Shown here: piece after piece, positions 14,950 to 22,865 of the stretch | How positions within the stretch are numbered: the first letter of the stretch is position 1 | Layout: each line of letters opens with the position of its first letter | Assembly (NCBI GenBank): GCA_903844135.1 | Contig: CAIMSN010000074.1 | Span: 1 to 33,717 of the forward strand | Origin: an uncultured Rhodospirillales bacterium | Lineage (GTDB): Bacteria; Pseudomonadota; Alphaproteobacteria; Acetobacterales; Acetobacteraceae | Length of the DNA: 33,717 bases | Direction: 5' to 3' | Made by a program: the position numbers and the translations under genes | The notes under the pieces: generated by a model | Told to the model about the DNA's origin: nothing | Database searches by the model: none | Seen by the model: the letters and a program-made list of their open reading frames with translations, nothing else

Positions 14950-16730
14950 GCGTCGTCGCCGAGCGACAGCACCGCATGAATCAGGGCCAGGTGGCTCAGC
15001 GCCTGCGGCATGTTGCCCAGCATCGCACCGTCGGCCGGATCCTGCTGCTCGTTGAGCAGGCCGAGATTGATCCCGGTGACCTGCAGCAGCGCGTCGAGCA
15101 GCGTGCGCGCGGCCTGCCGCTCGCCGAGCAGCGCATACGCTTCCACCAGCCAGAACGAGCATGCCAGGAAGCAGCCCTCTTCCGCCTCCATCCCGGAATA
15201 GCGGTAGAGCAGCGGACCGCGGCCGAGCTCGCGGCGCACCGCCTCCCGTGTCAGCGCCAGCCGGTCGCGCCGCTCGAAGCCGAACCGCGTCGCCAGCAGG
15301 ATCGACGCGTCGAGCTTCTCCGTGCCGGCATGCAGCGTGTAGGCCTGCTTTCCCTCCGACCAGCACTGCGCATCGACCCAGTCGCGGATCCGGTCGCGCT
15401 CGCGGCTCCAGCGCGCGCACCGGCTGCCGTCGATCTGGCCCGATCCCGCCAGCGACACCGCCCGGTCCAGCGCGGTCCAGCAGCCGAGCTTCGACATGGT
15501 GTAGTGTTCCGCCTGCTCCAGCTCCCAGATGCCGGCATCCTTGAGGCCCCATTGGTCGGCGCAGCGGTCGGCGAGATCGGCCAGCAGGCGGCGCGTGACC
15601 AGATCCAGCACGTGCCCCTGTTCGACGAACAAAGCGGCGGTTTCCAGCATGTCGCCATAGATGCCGAGCTGCCGCTGTTCGCGGGCCTTGTTGCCGTCCA
15701 GCACCGGCCTGCTGCCGCGATAGCCCGGCAGGTCGAGCGTCTGCTGGTCCGGGGCCAGAGCGCCATCGAGCGCGTACATGATGTGCAGTCCGTCATGACG
15801 GTTGATCGTCGCCGTCATCCAGGAGAACGCCGCCTTCGCCTCCTCGACCGCGCCGACCCGCAGGAACGCCTTGATGGTGTAGGCCGCGTCCCGCACCCAG
15901 CCGTAGCGGTAGTCGTAGTTCTTGTCGCCGCCGATGCGTTCCGGCAGGCCGTTGGTGGCGGCCGCGGCGATCGCGCCGGTCGGCGAGAACAGCAGCAGCT
16001 TCAGCGCCAGCGCGCTGCGCCGCAGCACCGCGCCGTAGCGTCCCTCGGTCTCCAGGTTGCCGGCCCATTCCCGCCAGGCCGCGTCGGACCGGTCGATCCT
16101 TGCATCGATCGTGGCGATCGACGGCAGCATCAGCGGCTCGTCGGCCGAGGCCAGCAGGGCGACGACGCTGCGCGACCCTGGCCGCGTCTCCAGCACCGAC
16201 GCCAGCCGGTCGTCGGTCTCGATCGTGCGCGTCACGTCGGCAGAGGCGCGAAAGGCGCACAGCAGGCCGTCGACATGGATCACGTCGCCGTGCGGACTGG
16301 CCTCGCGCCAGGGCCGCGTGCGGTCCAGGCGACGGGCGAGACGCAGCTCGACCGCGAGCGTGACGGTCCCCTCCAGCCCCTCGATCCGCTGCGCCAGCTC
16401 GGTCCAGGGCAGGCGGCCGGAGATGCCGCTATTGAGCGACGACGTGACGCGGACCCGGCCGGTATCGGTCGAGAACACCTGCTCCAGCACGTTGCTGTCC
16501 GCGCGGTAGCGCCGTTCCACGCGGAACGGGACCGTCGGCGTGATCGAGAACCGTCCGCCCGAGGCGCCGGCGATCAGCCGATCCAGGAACGGCACGCTAT
16601 CGAGGCTGGGCAGGCACCACCAGTCGATCGCCCCGTCCGCGCCGAGCAGCGCCACGCTGCGCCCGTCGCCCAGGACGGCATACAGCGCCAGCGGCAGCAC
16701 ATCGTCCTCTCGCCTGGGGATCACGCTCAT
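14943..16730 (-). CDS. GH15 family glycoside hydrolase (glucoamylase/trehalase-like)
   Basis: A 595-residue cytoplasmic protein (no signal peptide) of glycoside hydrolase family 15. It has the N-terminal beta-sandwich with DGRSVALLGADGAIDWWCLP, then the (alpha/alpha)6 barrel. Landmarks are NYDYRYGWVRDAAY (271-284, substrate-binding Asp281), GIWE with the probable general acid E403, and GMEAEEGCF with the probable base E517/E518. The family hydrolyses terminal alpha-glucosidic bonds in maltodextrins or trehalose; many bacterial members of this type prove to be trehalases, and this cannot be settled here. The ATG at 16730 is preferred over 16739 because AGGGA then sits at correct spacing. It lies 28 bases after an SDR gene and is probably co-transcribed with it. 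Confidence 0.9.
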   Translation of the reverse strand: MSVIPRREDDVLPLALYAVLGDGRSVALLGADGAIDWWCLPSLDSVPFLDRLIAGASGGRFSITPTVPFRVERRYRADSNVLEQVFSTDTGRVRVTSSLNSGISGRLPWTELAQRIEGLEGTVTLAVELRLARRLDRTRPWREASPHGDVIHVDGLLCAFRASADVTRTIETDDRLASVLETRPGSRSVVALLASADEPLMLPSIATIDARIDRSDAAWREWAGNLETEGRYGAVLRRSALALKLLLFSPTGAIAAAATNGLPERIGGDKNYDYRYGWVRDAAYTIKAFLRVGAVEEAKAAFSWMTATINRHDGLHIMYALDGALAPDQQTLDLPGYRGSRPVLDGNKAREQRQLGIYGDMLETAALFVEQGHVLDLVTRRLLADLADRCADQWGLKDAGIWELEQAEHYTMSKLGCWTALDRAVSLAGSGQIDGSRCARWSRERDRIRDWVDAQCWSEGKQAYTLHAGTEKLDASILLATRFGFERRDRLALTREAVRRELGRGPLLYRYSGMEAEEGCFLACSFWLVEAYALLGERQAARTLLDALLQVTGINLGLLNEQQDPADGAMLGNMPQALSHLALIHAVLSLGDDAD

Positions 16731-16758
16731 GCCGGACATTCCCTCGCTCCTGCCTGGC

Positions 16759-17799
16759 CTACGACCGTCCGTTCCTTGCCCCGAGCCCGATCAGCAGCAG
16801 CAAGGGGGCCAGCGCGACGCCGGCGCCGAGCAGCGATGCCGCGCCGAGCGCCGCCGTGACGGCATTCCGCGATCGGCTGCCGACGAATTCCCGGCTTGGC
16901 GGCTTGGTGCGCGACGAGAACGGGCCGTCGATGCCGGGATCGTCCTCGTCGACGTCGAACAGGTTGCCGGGCAGGCTCGGCGCGACCGCCGGATCGCGCT
17001 GCGCCTCCCACATCCTGGCGGCGATCCTGTCGCCGAGCCCGGGCGCCAGCGTCTGCATCGCCAACATCTGCAGCGTCGAGCGGCCGACCCAGATCTCGCG
17101 CTGCGGCGCATCCACAGCGGCCAGGATCGCGGTCGCGCAGGCGCGCGGATCGAACACCGGATCGGGCGCGTTCTGCCCGGCGCCGGTATAGTTCCGCGAC
17201 CGCCGGAACTGTGGCGTGTTCACCGCCGGCAGATACACCGTCACCAGGTCGATGGCGGATCGCTGGTGGATCAGCTCGGCGCGCAGGCTGTCGGTGAAGC
17301 CGCCGACCGCGCTCTTGGCGGCGCAGTATGCCGCCTGCAGCGGCGCGGCCCGGATCGCGAGTCCGGAGGAGACCTGCACGATCACGCCGCGATCGCGCGG
17401 CCGCATCCGACGCAGCGCCGCCAGCGTGCCGAACACCTGGCCGAGATAGGTCACGTCGGTGACCCGCCGGTAATCCTCCGGCCTGATCTCCAGCGCCGGG
17501 GCGAACACCGTGGCCATCGCGTTGTTGATCCAGGCCTCGATCGGGCCGAGCTCCCGCTCGATCCGCTCCGCCGCCGCCTCGACCGCCTGGTCGTCGGCGA
17601 CGTCGCAGGCGATCGCCAGCACGGGCGCACCCAACGCGCGCAGATCCGCCTCGGTGCTGCGCAGCCGCGTCTCGCCGCGCGCCAGCACCGCGACCGACCA
17701 GCCGGCCTGCGCGAAGGCGACCGCCGTGGCCCTGCCGATTCCCATGGTGCCGCCGGTGACGACGACGACCCTGGCAGGCCGCGTGCTGTCCTGAACCAT
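16759..17799 (-). CDS. SDR family oxidoreductase with C-terminal membrane segment
   Basis: A 346-residue short-chain dehydrogenase. The cofactor motif is GGTMGIG (16-22), with NNA at 92-94, S144/S145 and catalytic Y158-K162. RGETRLRS after strand 2 (Arg at 41) suggests NADP(H). Beyond the usual 250-residue SDR core it has an extension of about 90 residues ending in a hydrophobic helix (roughly 315-340, AALGAASLLGAGVALAPLLL), so it is probably anchored to the inner membrane by its C-terminus. The ATG at 17799 has GGGGA nearby. It lies upstream of the GH15 gene in the same direction, a pairing I believe recurs in related genomes, suggesting a shared stress or storage-sugar role. Substrate unknown. 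Confidence 0.88.
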   Translation of the reverse strand: MVQDSTRPARVVVVTGGTMGIGRATAVAFAQAGWSVAVLARGETRLRSTEADLRALGAPVLAIACDVADDQAVEAAAERIERELGPIEAWINNAMATVFAPALEIRPEDYRRVTDVTYLGQVFGTLAALRRMRPRDRGVIVQVSSGLAIRAAPLQAAYCAAKSAVGGFTDSLRAELIHQRSAIDLVTVYLPAVNTPQFRRSRNYTGAGQNAPDPVFDPRACATAILAAVDAPQREIWVGRSTLQMLAMQTLAPGLGDRIAARMWEAQRDPAVAPSLPGNLFDVDEDDPGIDGPFSSRTKPPSREFVGSRSRNAVTAALGAASLLGAGVALAPLLLLIGLGARNGRS

Positions 17800-17894
17800 C
17801 GTGTTTCCCCGCCCTGAGCGGCGGCAACGATTCGGCGCCCGCCTTGTTTGCATCCGCGCCGGGATCGGTCACGGCAACGGCGTCGGCTCCGGAC

Positions 17895-19355
17895 CTAACG
17901 CGGCCGCACCATCGCGCTCAACTGCCCGGCCAGCGTCTCCGCCTGGTGCCGGATGTCCGGCACCGCCGTCATCTCCCAGAACGCACCCTTGGTCACCGGC
18001 CCCACCGCGAACATCCGGCGCGAGATCGCGCCGTCCTTATCCAGCAGCGCGCAGTTGCCGGTCACGTCCAGACCGAGACACAACCGGTCCGGGCGCACCA
18101 GCCCCTTGCCCAGCAACGTGCGCACCAGCGGGTCGCGGATCCTGCTGTAATCGGCATCCGGACCGGCGCAGTTGACCACCCGGCCGACCGTCACGCTGTC
18201 CTGCGTCTGCTGGAAGCGCGGCCGGAACGTCACCTCCACCGGTCCGTCGGGCCGCTCCAACCGGTAGCCGGTGATCCGGCCGGCGCGGATCCTGAGCTGC
18301 CCGCTCGCCCGCGCCGCCTCCACCCGGTCCGCCACCGGGCCGGACACGCGATGCCGGTGCGTGTCCCACCAGGGCCGCAGATGGCGCAGGAAGCGCTGCC
18401 GGTCGGCGGCGCACATGCTCTGCCACAGCTCGGTGGTGATCGGCCTGATCTCGTCGATCACCGACTGCCAGGTGCCGCCCGCCTCGACCTGCCGCGCGCT
18501 GCTCCGACGCAGCATTCTGGCCAGCGCGTTCACCCGGGTCGGGAACCGGTCGCTCTCCGGCGGCGGGCAGAGGCCCGGCGCCACGTGCCGGTGCGGCACC
18601 AGCCCGCGCCGCGACAGCGCCGTGATCGGTCCGCGATGCCCCTGATCCAGCAGCGAGATGACGCTGTCGATCGTCGTCAGCCCGGTGCCGATCAGCAGCA
18701 CCGGCAGGTCCGGGTCAAGCTCCGCCAACGCGTCCGCGGCCCACGGGTCCGGCTTGTAGAGCGGGCTGTCGTAGAACGACGGATCCGCCACCGGCGGCGG
18801 CGCCGGCGGGAAGTTCCCCACCGCCAGCACCACCCGGTCCGCCGTGATGGTCCGGTTCCGGTCCAGCGTCAGCCGCACCGCGCCCGGCACCTCCTCGATA
18901 TCCGCCACGTCGCCGCGCACCAGCTTCAACTGGTCGCCGCGCTCCGGCACCTTCAGCTCCTGGTTGATCAGATGGCGGATGTAGCGGCCGTAGATGTGCC
19001 GCGGCACGAAGGTCGACGCCGCCGGTGCCAGCCCGCACAGCTCCGACTCCGACAGGCCCTGCAGCCAATGCAGGAAATCGTGCGGATCGCCCTGGAAGCC
19101 GCTCATCTTGCCGGCCGGCACGTTCAGCAGATGGCTGGAATTGCCGCTGGAATAGGCCGGTCCGCGCCCGAACTGCGCGTTGCGTTCGATCAGCACCACA
19201 CGCGTCTGGGTCGGGCTGCGGCGCAGCAGATGCAGCGCCAGCAGCGTGCCGCTGAACCCGGCGCCGACGATGGCGATGGTCGGCGCACCCGGCGGGCCGC
19301 CCGGCGGCAGAGCCGTCGCGGGCCCGCTCAGCTCCGTGACCGAAGCATTGTCCAA
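17895..19355 (-). CDS. FAD/NAD(P)-binding protein (COG4529-like)
   Basis: A 486-residue flavoprotein-like oxidoreductase. The N-terminal FAD motif is GAGFSG (31-36), followed by FGRGPAYSSGNSSHLLNVPAGKMSGF, a stretch typical of uncharacterised FAD/NAD(P)-binding proteins such as YdhS. A second nucleotide-binding motif LLIGTGLTTID lies mid-protein and CAGPDADYS near the C-terminus. The start is TTG at 19355, chosen because AAGGAG stands eight bases upstream, only 12 bases after the stop of the SsuD-like gene; no ATG fits. The two genes are therefore one operon. It may act on the same substrate or supply electrons for the monooxygenase, but no family member gives a firm reaction. Confidence 0.82.
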   Translation of the reverse strand: MDNASVTELSGPATALPPGGPPGAPTIAIVGAGFSGTLLALHLLRRSPTQTRVVLIERNAQFGRGPAYSSGNSSHLLNVPAGKMSGFQGDPHDFLHWLQGLSESELCGLAPAASTFVPRHIYGRYIRHLINQELKVPERGDQLKLVRGDVADIEEVPGAVRLTLDRNRTITADRVVLAVGNFPPAPPPVADPSFYDSPLYKPDPWAADALAELDPDLPVLLIGTGLTTIDSVISLLDQGHRGPITALSRRGLVPHRHVAPGLCPPPESDRFPTRVNALARMLRRSSARQVEAGGTWQSVIDEIRPITTELWQSMCAADRQRFLRHLRPWWDTHRHRVSGPVADRVEAARASGQLRIRAGRITGYRLERPDGPVEVTFRPRFQQTQDSVTVGRVVNCAGPDADYSRIRDPLVRTLLGKGLVRPDRLCLGLDVTGNCALLDKDGAISRRMFAVGPVTKGAFWEMTAVPDIRHQAETLAGQLSAMVRPR

Positions 19356-19367
19356 GGGCAGTCTCCT

Positions 19368-20486
19368 TCAGCCGCGCGGCACCCGCGCCAGGGCCCCGTG
19401 ATCGAGATGAGGCAGCACATGGCGCGCGAACAGATCGCATTCCGCCGCGTGAGGATAGCCCGACAGGATGAACGCATCGATCCCAACTGCGCGATAGGCG
19501 CGCAGTTTGGCCAGCACCTGGTCCGGATCGCCGACCAGCGCCGCGCCGCAGCCCGACCTGGCGCGGCCGATCCCGGTCCAGAGGGTCTCCTCGACGAACC
19601 CGTCCGCATCGGCGTCGTCGCGCAGCTCCGCCTGCCGCCTGACGCCCTCCGACCCGCTATCCAGCGACCGCCCGCGGATCGTTGCCCCGGTGGCCGCATC
19701 CAGCCGCGACAGCAGCCGGCGCGACGCGGCGCGCGCCTCCGCCTCGGTCTCGCGCACGATCACATGCACCCGGTAGCCGAACCGCAGCGTCCGCCCATGC
19801 CGGGCCGCCCGCGCCCGCAGATCGGCGACGACCGACGCCACCGCCTCGATCCGGTCCGGCCACATCAGATACACGTCCGCCCCGGCCGCAGCCGTCTCCC
19901 GCGCGGCCTCGGACAGCCCGCCGAAATAGAACAGCGGCGACGCCGCGCCCGGCGCACAGATCCGCGGCGGCGCCAGCGCCAGCCGGTAGAACTCGCCCGC
20001 ATGCTCCAGCCCGCGCCCGGACAGCAGCGTGCGCAGGATGGTCATGGTCTCCAGCGTCCGCCGGTAGCGCGGCGCGCTCTCCAGCGTCTCTCCCGGCAGG
20101 TCGCTGGAGATGATGTTCACCGCCAGCCGGCCACCTTCGATCCCGCCCAGCATCTGGCCCAGCGTCGCCAACTGCCTGGCCTGCTGCGGCGGCCACATCT
20201 CGCCGCAGCGGATCGCCGCCAGCAGCCGGATCGACCGGGTCAGCGGCGCCATCCCGGCCGCGAATGCCAGCGTGTCGATCCCCAGCGCATAGCCGGACGG
20301 CAGCAGCACCCCGTCCAGCCCGCCGCTTTCCGCCGCCAGCACGATATCCCGGCAATGCGCGAAGCCCGACGCCAGGCGCGGGTCGGGCACCCCCAGGAAC
20401 TCGTAGTCGTCGTCGCACAGAGCCGCGAACCAGCTCACTTCGCACGGCGTGCCGCGGTTCTGGCCGTGCTTCTGGGCATCGTCCAT
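19368..20486 (-). CDS. LLM-class flavin monooxygenase, SsuD (alkanesulfonate monooxygenase)-like
   Basis: A 372-residue luciferase-like monooxygenase using FMNH2 and oxygen. It keeps landmarks of SsuD: RVHVIVRET with R239 and H241 (matching Arg226 and His228 of E. coli SsuD) and LSGYPH near the C-terminus with Y344 (matching Tyr331). The residue matching SsuD Cys54 appears to be replaced in GYALGIDTLAF. SsuD releases sulfite from alkanesulfonates; related enzymes act on sulfoquinovose or other organosulfur compounds. The ATG at 20486 is chosen for the AGGAG just upstream. It diverges from a Gfo/Idh/MocA gene and is followed by the FAD protein. No flavin reductase gene is seen nearby. Confidence 0.85.
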   Translation of the reverse strand: MDDAQKHGQNRGTPCEVSWFAALCDDDYEFLGVPDPRLASGFAHCRDIVLAAESGGLDGVLLPSGYALGIDTLAFAAGMAPLTRSIRLLAAIRCGEMWPPQQARQLATLGQMLGGIEGGRLAVNIISSDLPGETLESAPRYRRTLETMTILRTLLSGRGLEHAGEFYRLALAPPRICAPGAASPLFYFGGLSEAARETAAAGADVYLMWPDRIEAVASVVADLRARAARHGRTLRFGYRVHVIVRETEAEARAASRRLLSRLDAATGATIRGRSLDSGSEGVRRQAELRDDADADGFVEETLWTGIGRARSGCGAALVGDPDQVLAKLRAYRAVGIDAFILSGYPHAAECDLFARHVLPHLDHGALARVPRG

Positions 20487-20557
20487 CGACGGCTCCTGGT
20501 TGTTCTCCGGCGGGGGAACGCATGCTACCACCCGCCCCTCCCCACGACGAGGCAAGC

Positions 20558-21634
20558 ATGCGTTTCGGCCTGATCGGCACCGGCCTCATGGCCCAGGAGC
20601 ATATCCGCAACCTGCGACTCATCCCCGAGGCGCAGATCGTCTCGCTGGCCGACCCCGCGCCGACCTCGCTCGACTGGGCGCTCCATACGCTGGGCGAGCA
20701 CGCTGCTGGCATCGCGACCTTTCCCGACGTGCATGCGCTGCTGCAGGGCCCGGCGCTGGACGCGGTGATCGTCGCCTCGCCCAATTTCACTCATCACGCC
20801 GTCCTGGGGCCGCTGCTGGACACCGGCCTGCCGATCCTGTGCGAGAAGCCGCTCGCCACCACCGTCGCCGATGCGCGCGACATCGCCGCCCGCGTCGCCG
20901 CGCGCGACGCGGTGTTCTGGGTCGGCATGGAATATCGCTTCATGCCCCCGGTGGCGCGCTTCATCGCCGACCTGCGGGACGGCCGGGCCGGCCGGCTGCG
21001 CCGTCTGGCGCTGCACGAGCACCGCTTCCCGTTCCTGCCCAAGGTCGGCGACTGGAACCGCTTCAACCGCAACACCGGCGGCACCATGGTCGAGAAATGC
21101 TGCCATTTCTTCGACCTGATGCGCTGCATCGTCGGCGCCGAGCCGGTGCGGGTGCATTGCTCCGGCGCGATGGACGTCAACCATCGCGACGAGCGCTATG
21201 ACGGGGAGGTCCCGGACATCCTCGACAACAGCTTCACCACCGTCGATTTCGACAACGGCGTCCGCGCCATGCTCGATCTCTGCATGTTCGCCGAGGGCGC
21301 GGATGAGCAGGAGCGCCTCACCGCGATCGGCGACGACGCCGTGCTCGAGGTCGGCATCCCCAGCGGCATGCTGACCCGCAGTCCGCGCGTCCCGCCCGGC
21401 ACGCCCAAGCGGGTCGAGCGCCTGCATGTCGCCACCGATGCCGCCGTGCTCGAGGCCGGCCATCACCATGGCGCCACCTACTACCAGCAGCGCGCTTTCC
21501 TCGACGCGATCGCCGGCGACGGTCCGGTCCTGGTCGGGGCGCAGGACGGGCTGATCGCCGTGGCGATGGGGGTCGCCGCAGAGCTCAGCGCCCGCGAGCA
21601 CCGCGTCGTCACGATGCGAGAGGTGCTGGGCTGA
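20558..21634 (+). CDS. Gfo/Idh/MocA family oxidoreductase
   Basis: A 358-residue NAD(P)-dependent oxidoreductase of the glucose-fructose oxidoreductase/inositol dehydrogenase family. The Rossmann motif GTGLMAQEH starts at residue 7. VIVASPNFTHH and CEKPLATT (with the catalytic Lys of the EKP motif) follow, then a C-terminal alpha/beta domain containing NTGGTMVEKCCHFFDLMR, whose Lys and His complete the usual active site. Members oxidise or reduce hydroxyl groups of sugars and cyclitols. GAGG lies about ten bases before the ATG. It is transcribed away from the SsuD-like gene across a 71-base gap and its end overlaps the convergent MFS gene by 26 bases. Substrate not readable; a sugar-type compound is likely. 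Confidence 0.9.
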   Translation: MRFGLIGTGLMAQEHIRNLRLIPEAQIVSLADPAPTSLDWALHTLGEHAAGIATFPDVHALLQGPALDAVIVASPNFTHHAVLGPLLDTGLPILCEKPLATTVADARDIAARVAARDAVFWVGMEYRFMPPVARFIADLRDGRAGRLRRLALHEHRFPFLPKVGDWNRFNRNTGGTMVEKCCHFFDLMRCIVGAEPVRVHCSGAMDVNHRDERYDGEVPDILDNSFTTVDFDNGVRAMLDLCMFAEGADEQERLTAIGDDAVLEVGIPSGMLTRSPRVPPGTPKRVERLHVATDAAVLEAGHHHGATYYQQRAFLDAIAGDGPVLVGAQDGLIAVAMGVAAELSAREHRVVTMREVLG

Positions 21635-22862
21635 CCGAGGCGTCGCGTCCCGGCGGCGCCAGCAACTGCATGGCGATCCAGGCCAGCGGATAGCCCAGCG
21701 CGCAGCCGAGGAACATCCAGCGGAAACTGTGCGCGTCCGTCACCAGCCGGCCGGCGATCCACAGCGTCGCGGTGCCGCCGAGATTGCCGCACAGCGCCCC
21801 GAACGCGATCGCCCGCCCGACCCGCTCCGGCGCGAAACGGTCGGCGGCGAACGCGAACACGTTGGTCGAGAACGCCTGGTGCGCCGCCAGCCCCAGCCCG
21901 GTCAGCCCGACCGCCAGCCACAGCGACGCGGTCTGCGGCACCAGCACGATCGGCAGCACCAGAAGCGCCGCGATCCCCATCACCGTCCGCCTGGCCCGCA
22001 TCCTGCCCTGCCTCGGACGCAGCCCGGCGAGCCGGTCGGTCGCCAGCCCGCCCAGCAGCGCGCCCGCCGCCGCCATCGCGTAGATCGCCGCGATCGGCGG
22101 CCCCAGATGGCGCATGTCGAGCCCATAGCGGCGATGGAACAGGTCCGGCAGCCAGAACAGGAAGAACCACCAGCCCTGGTCGCTCAGCAGCTTGGCCAGC
22201 GCCACCGCCCAGGCATCGCGGTCGCGCAGCAGCAACGCCGGCGCCGCTGCGTCGAAAGGCGGCCGCAGCCGCGCCGCCTCCCGGTGCATCGACCGCAGCG
22301 GCAGCGCCAGCCACAGCGCCAGGCAGACGAATCCCGAGCCGCCGATCAGCGCGATGGTCCCTTGCCAGCCCAGCGCCGGATACAGCGCGCTGGCCAGCAG
22401 CGGCGTCGACATCGCCGCGATGTTGGGCGCCATGTTCAGCACCCCCATCATCGTGCCGTGGCTGGCCGGCGGGAACAGCACCGCCACCGCCTTGATCCCG
22501 GCCGGCCCGCCGATCGCCTCGAACCCGCCCAAAGCCGCGCGCGCGAGGATGAACTGGTCGACCGAGCGGCACGCCGCATGCAGCATCGCCGCCGCGCTCC
22601 AGCCGCCCAGCCCGGTCGCGAAGCCCCAGCGCACGCCGACCTTGTCGACGAACCAGCCGGCGACCAGGAGCGTGACCGCGACGCAGGCCTGGAACGCGGT
22701 GGTCATGGCGCTGTAATCGCCGCTGCGCCAGCCCAGCGTCTGGTCTAGTACCGGCTTGAGCAGCGCCAGGATCTGCCGGTCGGCGTAGCCGACGACCGAG
22801 ACCGCGAACAGCAGCGCCATCAGCGCCGCCAGGCGCCACGGCACCGCCCGCTCCCGGGGCAT
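21609..22862 (-). CDS. MFS transporter, anion:cation symporter (hexuronate-type) family
   Basis: A 417-residue inner-membrane protein with about twelve hydrophobic helices. The N-terminal VVGYADRQILALLKPVLDQ and the GGFEAIGGPAGIKAV segment in helix 4 are characteristic of the anion:cation symporter group that includes ExuT and other sugar-acid and organic-anion transporters. It lies three bases after the stop of the TonB-dependent receptor gene with AAGGAT upstream of its start, so the two are co-transcribed. The receptor would carry the compound over the outer membrane and this protein over the inner one. The last 26 bases overlap the convergent Gfo/Idh/MocA gene. Family firm, substrate inferred to be an acidic sugar-like or sulfonated compound. 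Confidence 0.88.
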   Translation of the reverse strand: MPRERAVPWRLAALMALLFAVSVVGYADRQILALLKPVLDQTLGWRSGDYSAMTTAFQACVAVTLLVAGWFVDKVGVRWGFATGLGGWSAAAMLHAACRSVDQFILARAALGGFEAIGGPAGIKAVAVLFPPASHGTMMGVLNMAPNIAAMSTPLLASALYPALGWQGTIALIGGSGFVCLALWLALPLRSMHREAARLRPPFDAAAPALLLRDRDAWAVALAKLLSDQGWWFFLFWLPDLFHRRYGLDMRHLGPPIAAIYAMAAAGALLGGLATDRLAGLRPRQGRMRARRTVMGIAALLVLPIVLVPQTASLWLAVGLTGLGLAAHQAFSTNVFAFAADRFAPERVGRAIAFGALCGNLGGTATLWIAGRLVTDAHSFRWMFLGCALGYPLAWIAMQLLAPPGRDASVSPAPLAS

Positions 22863-22865
22863 AGG

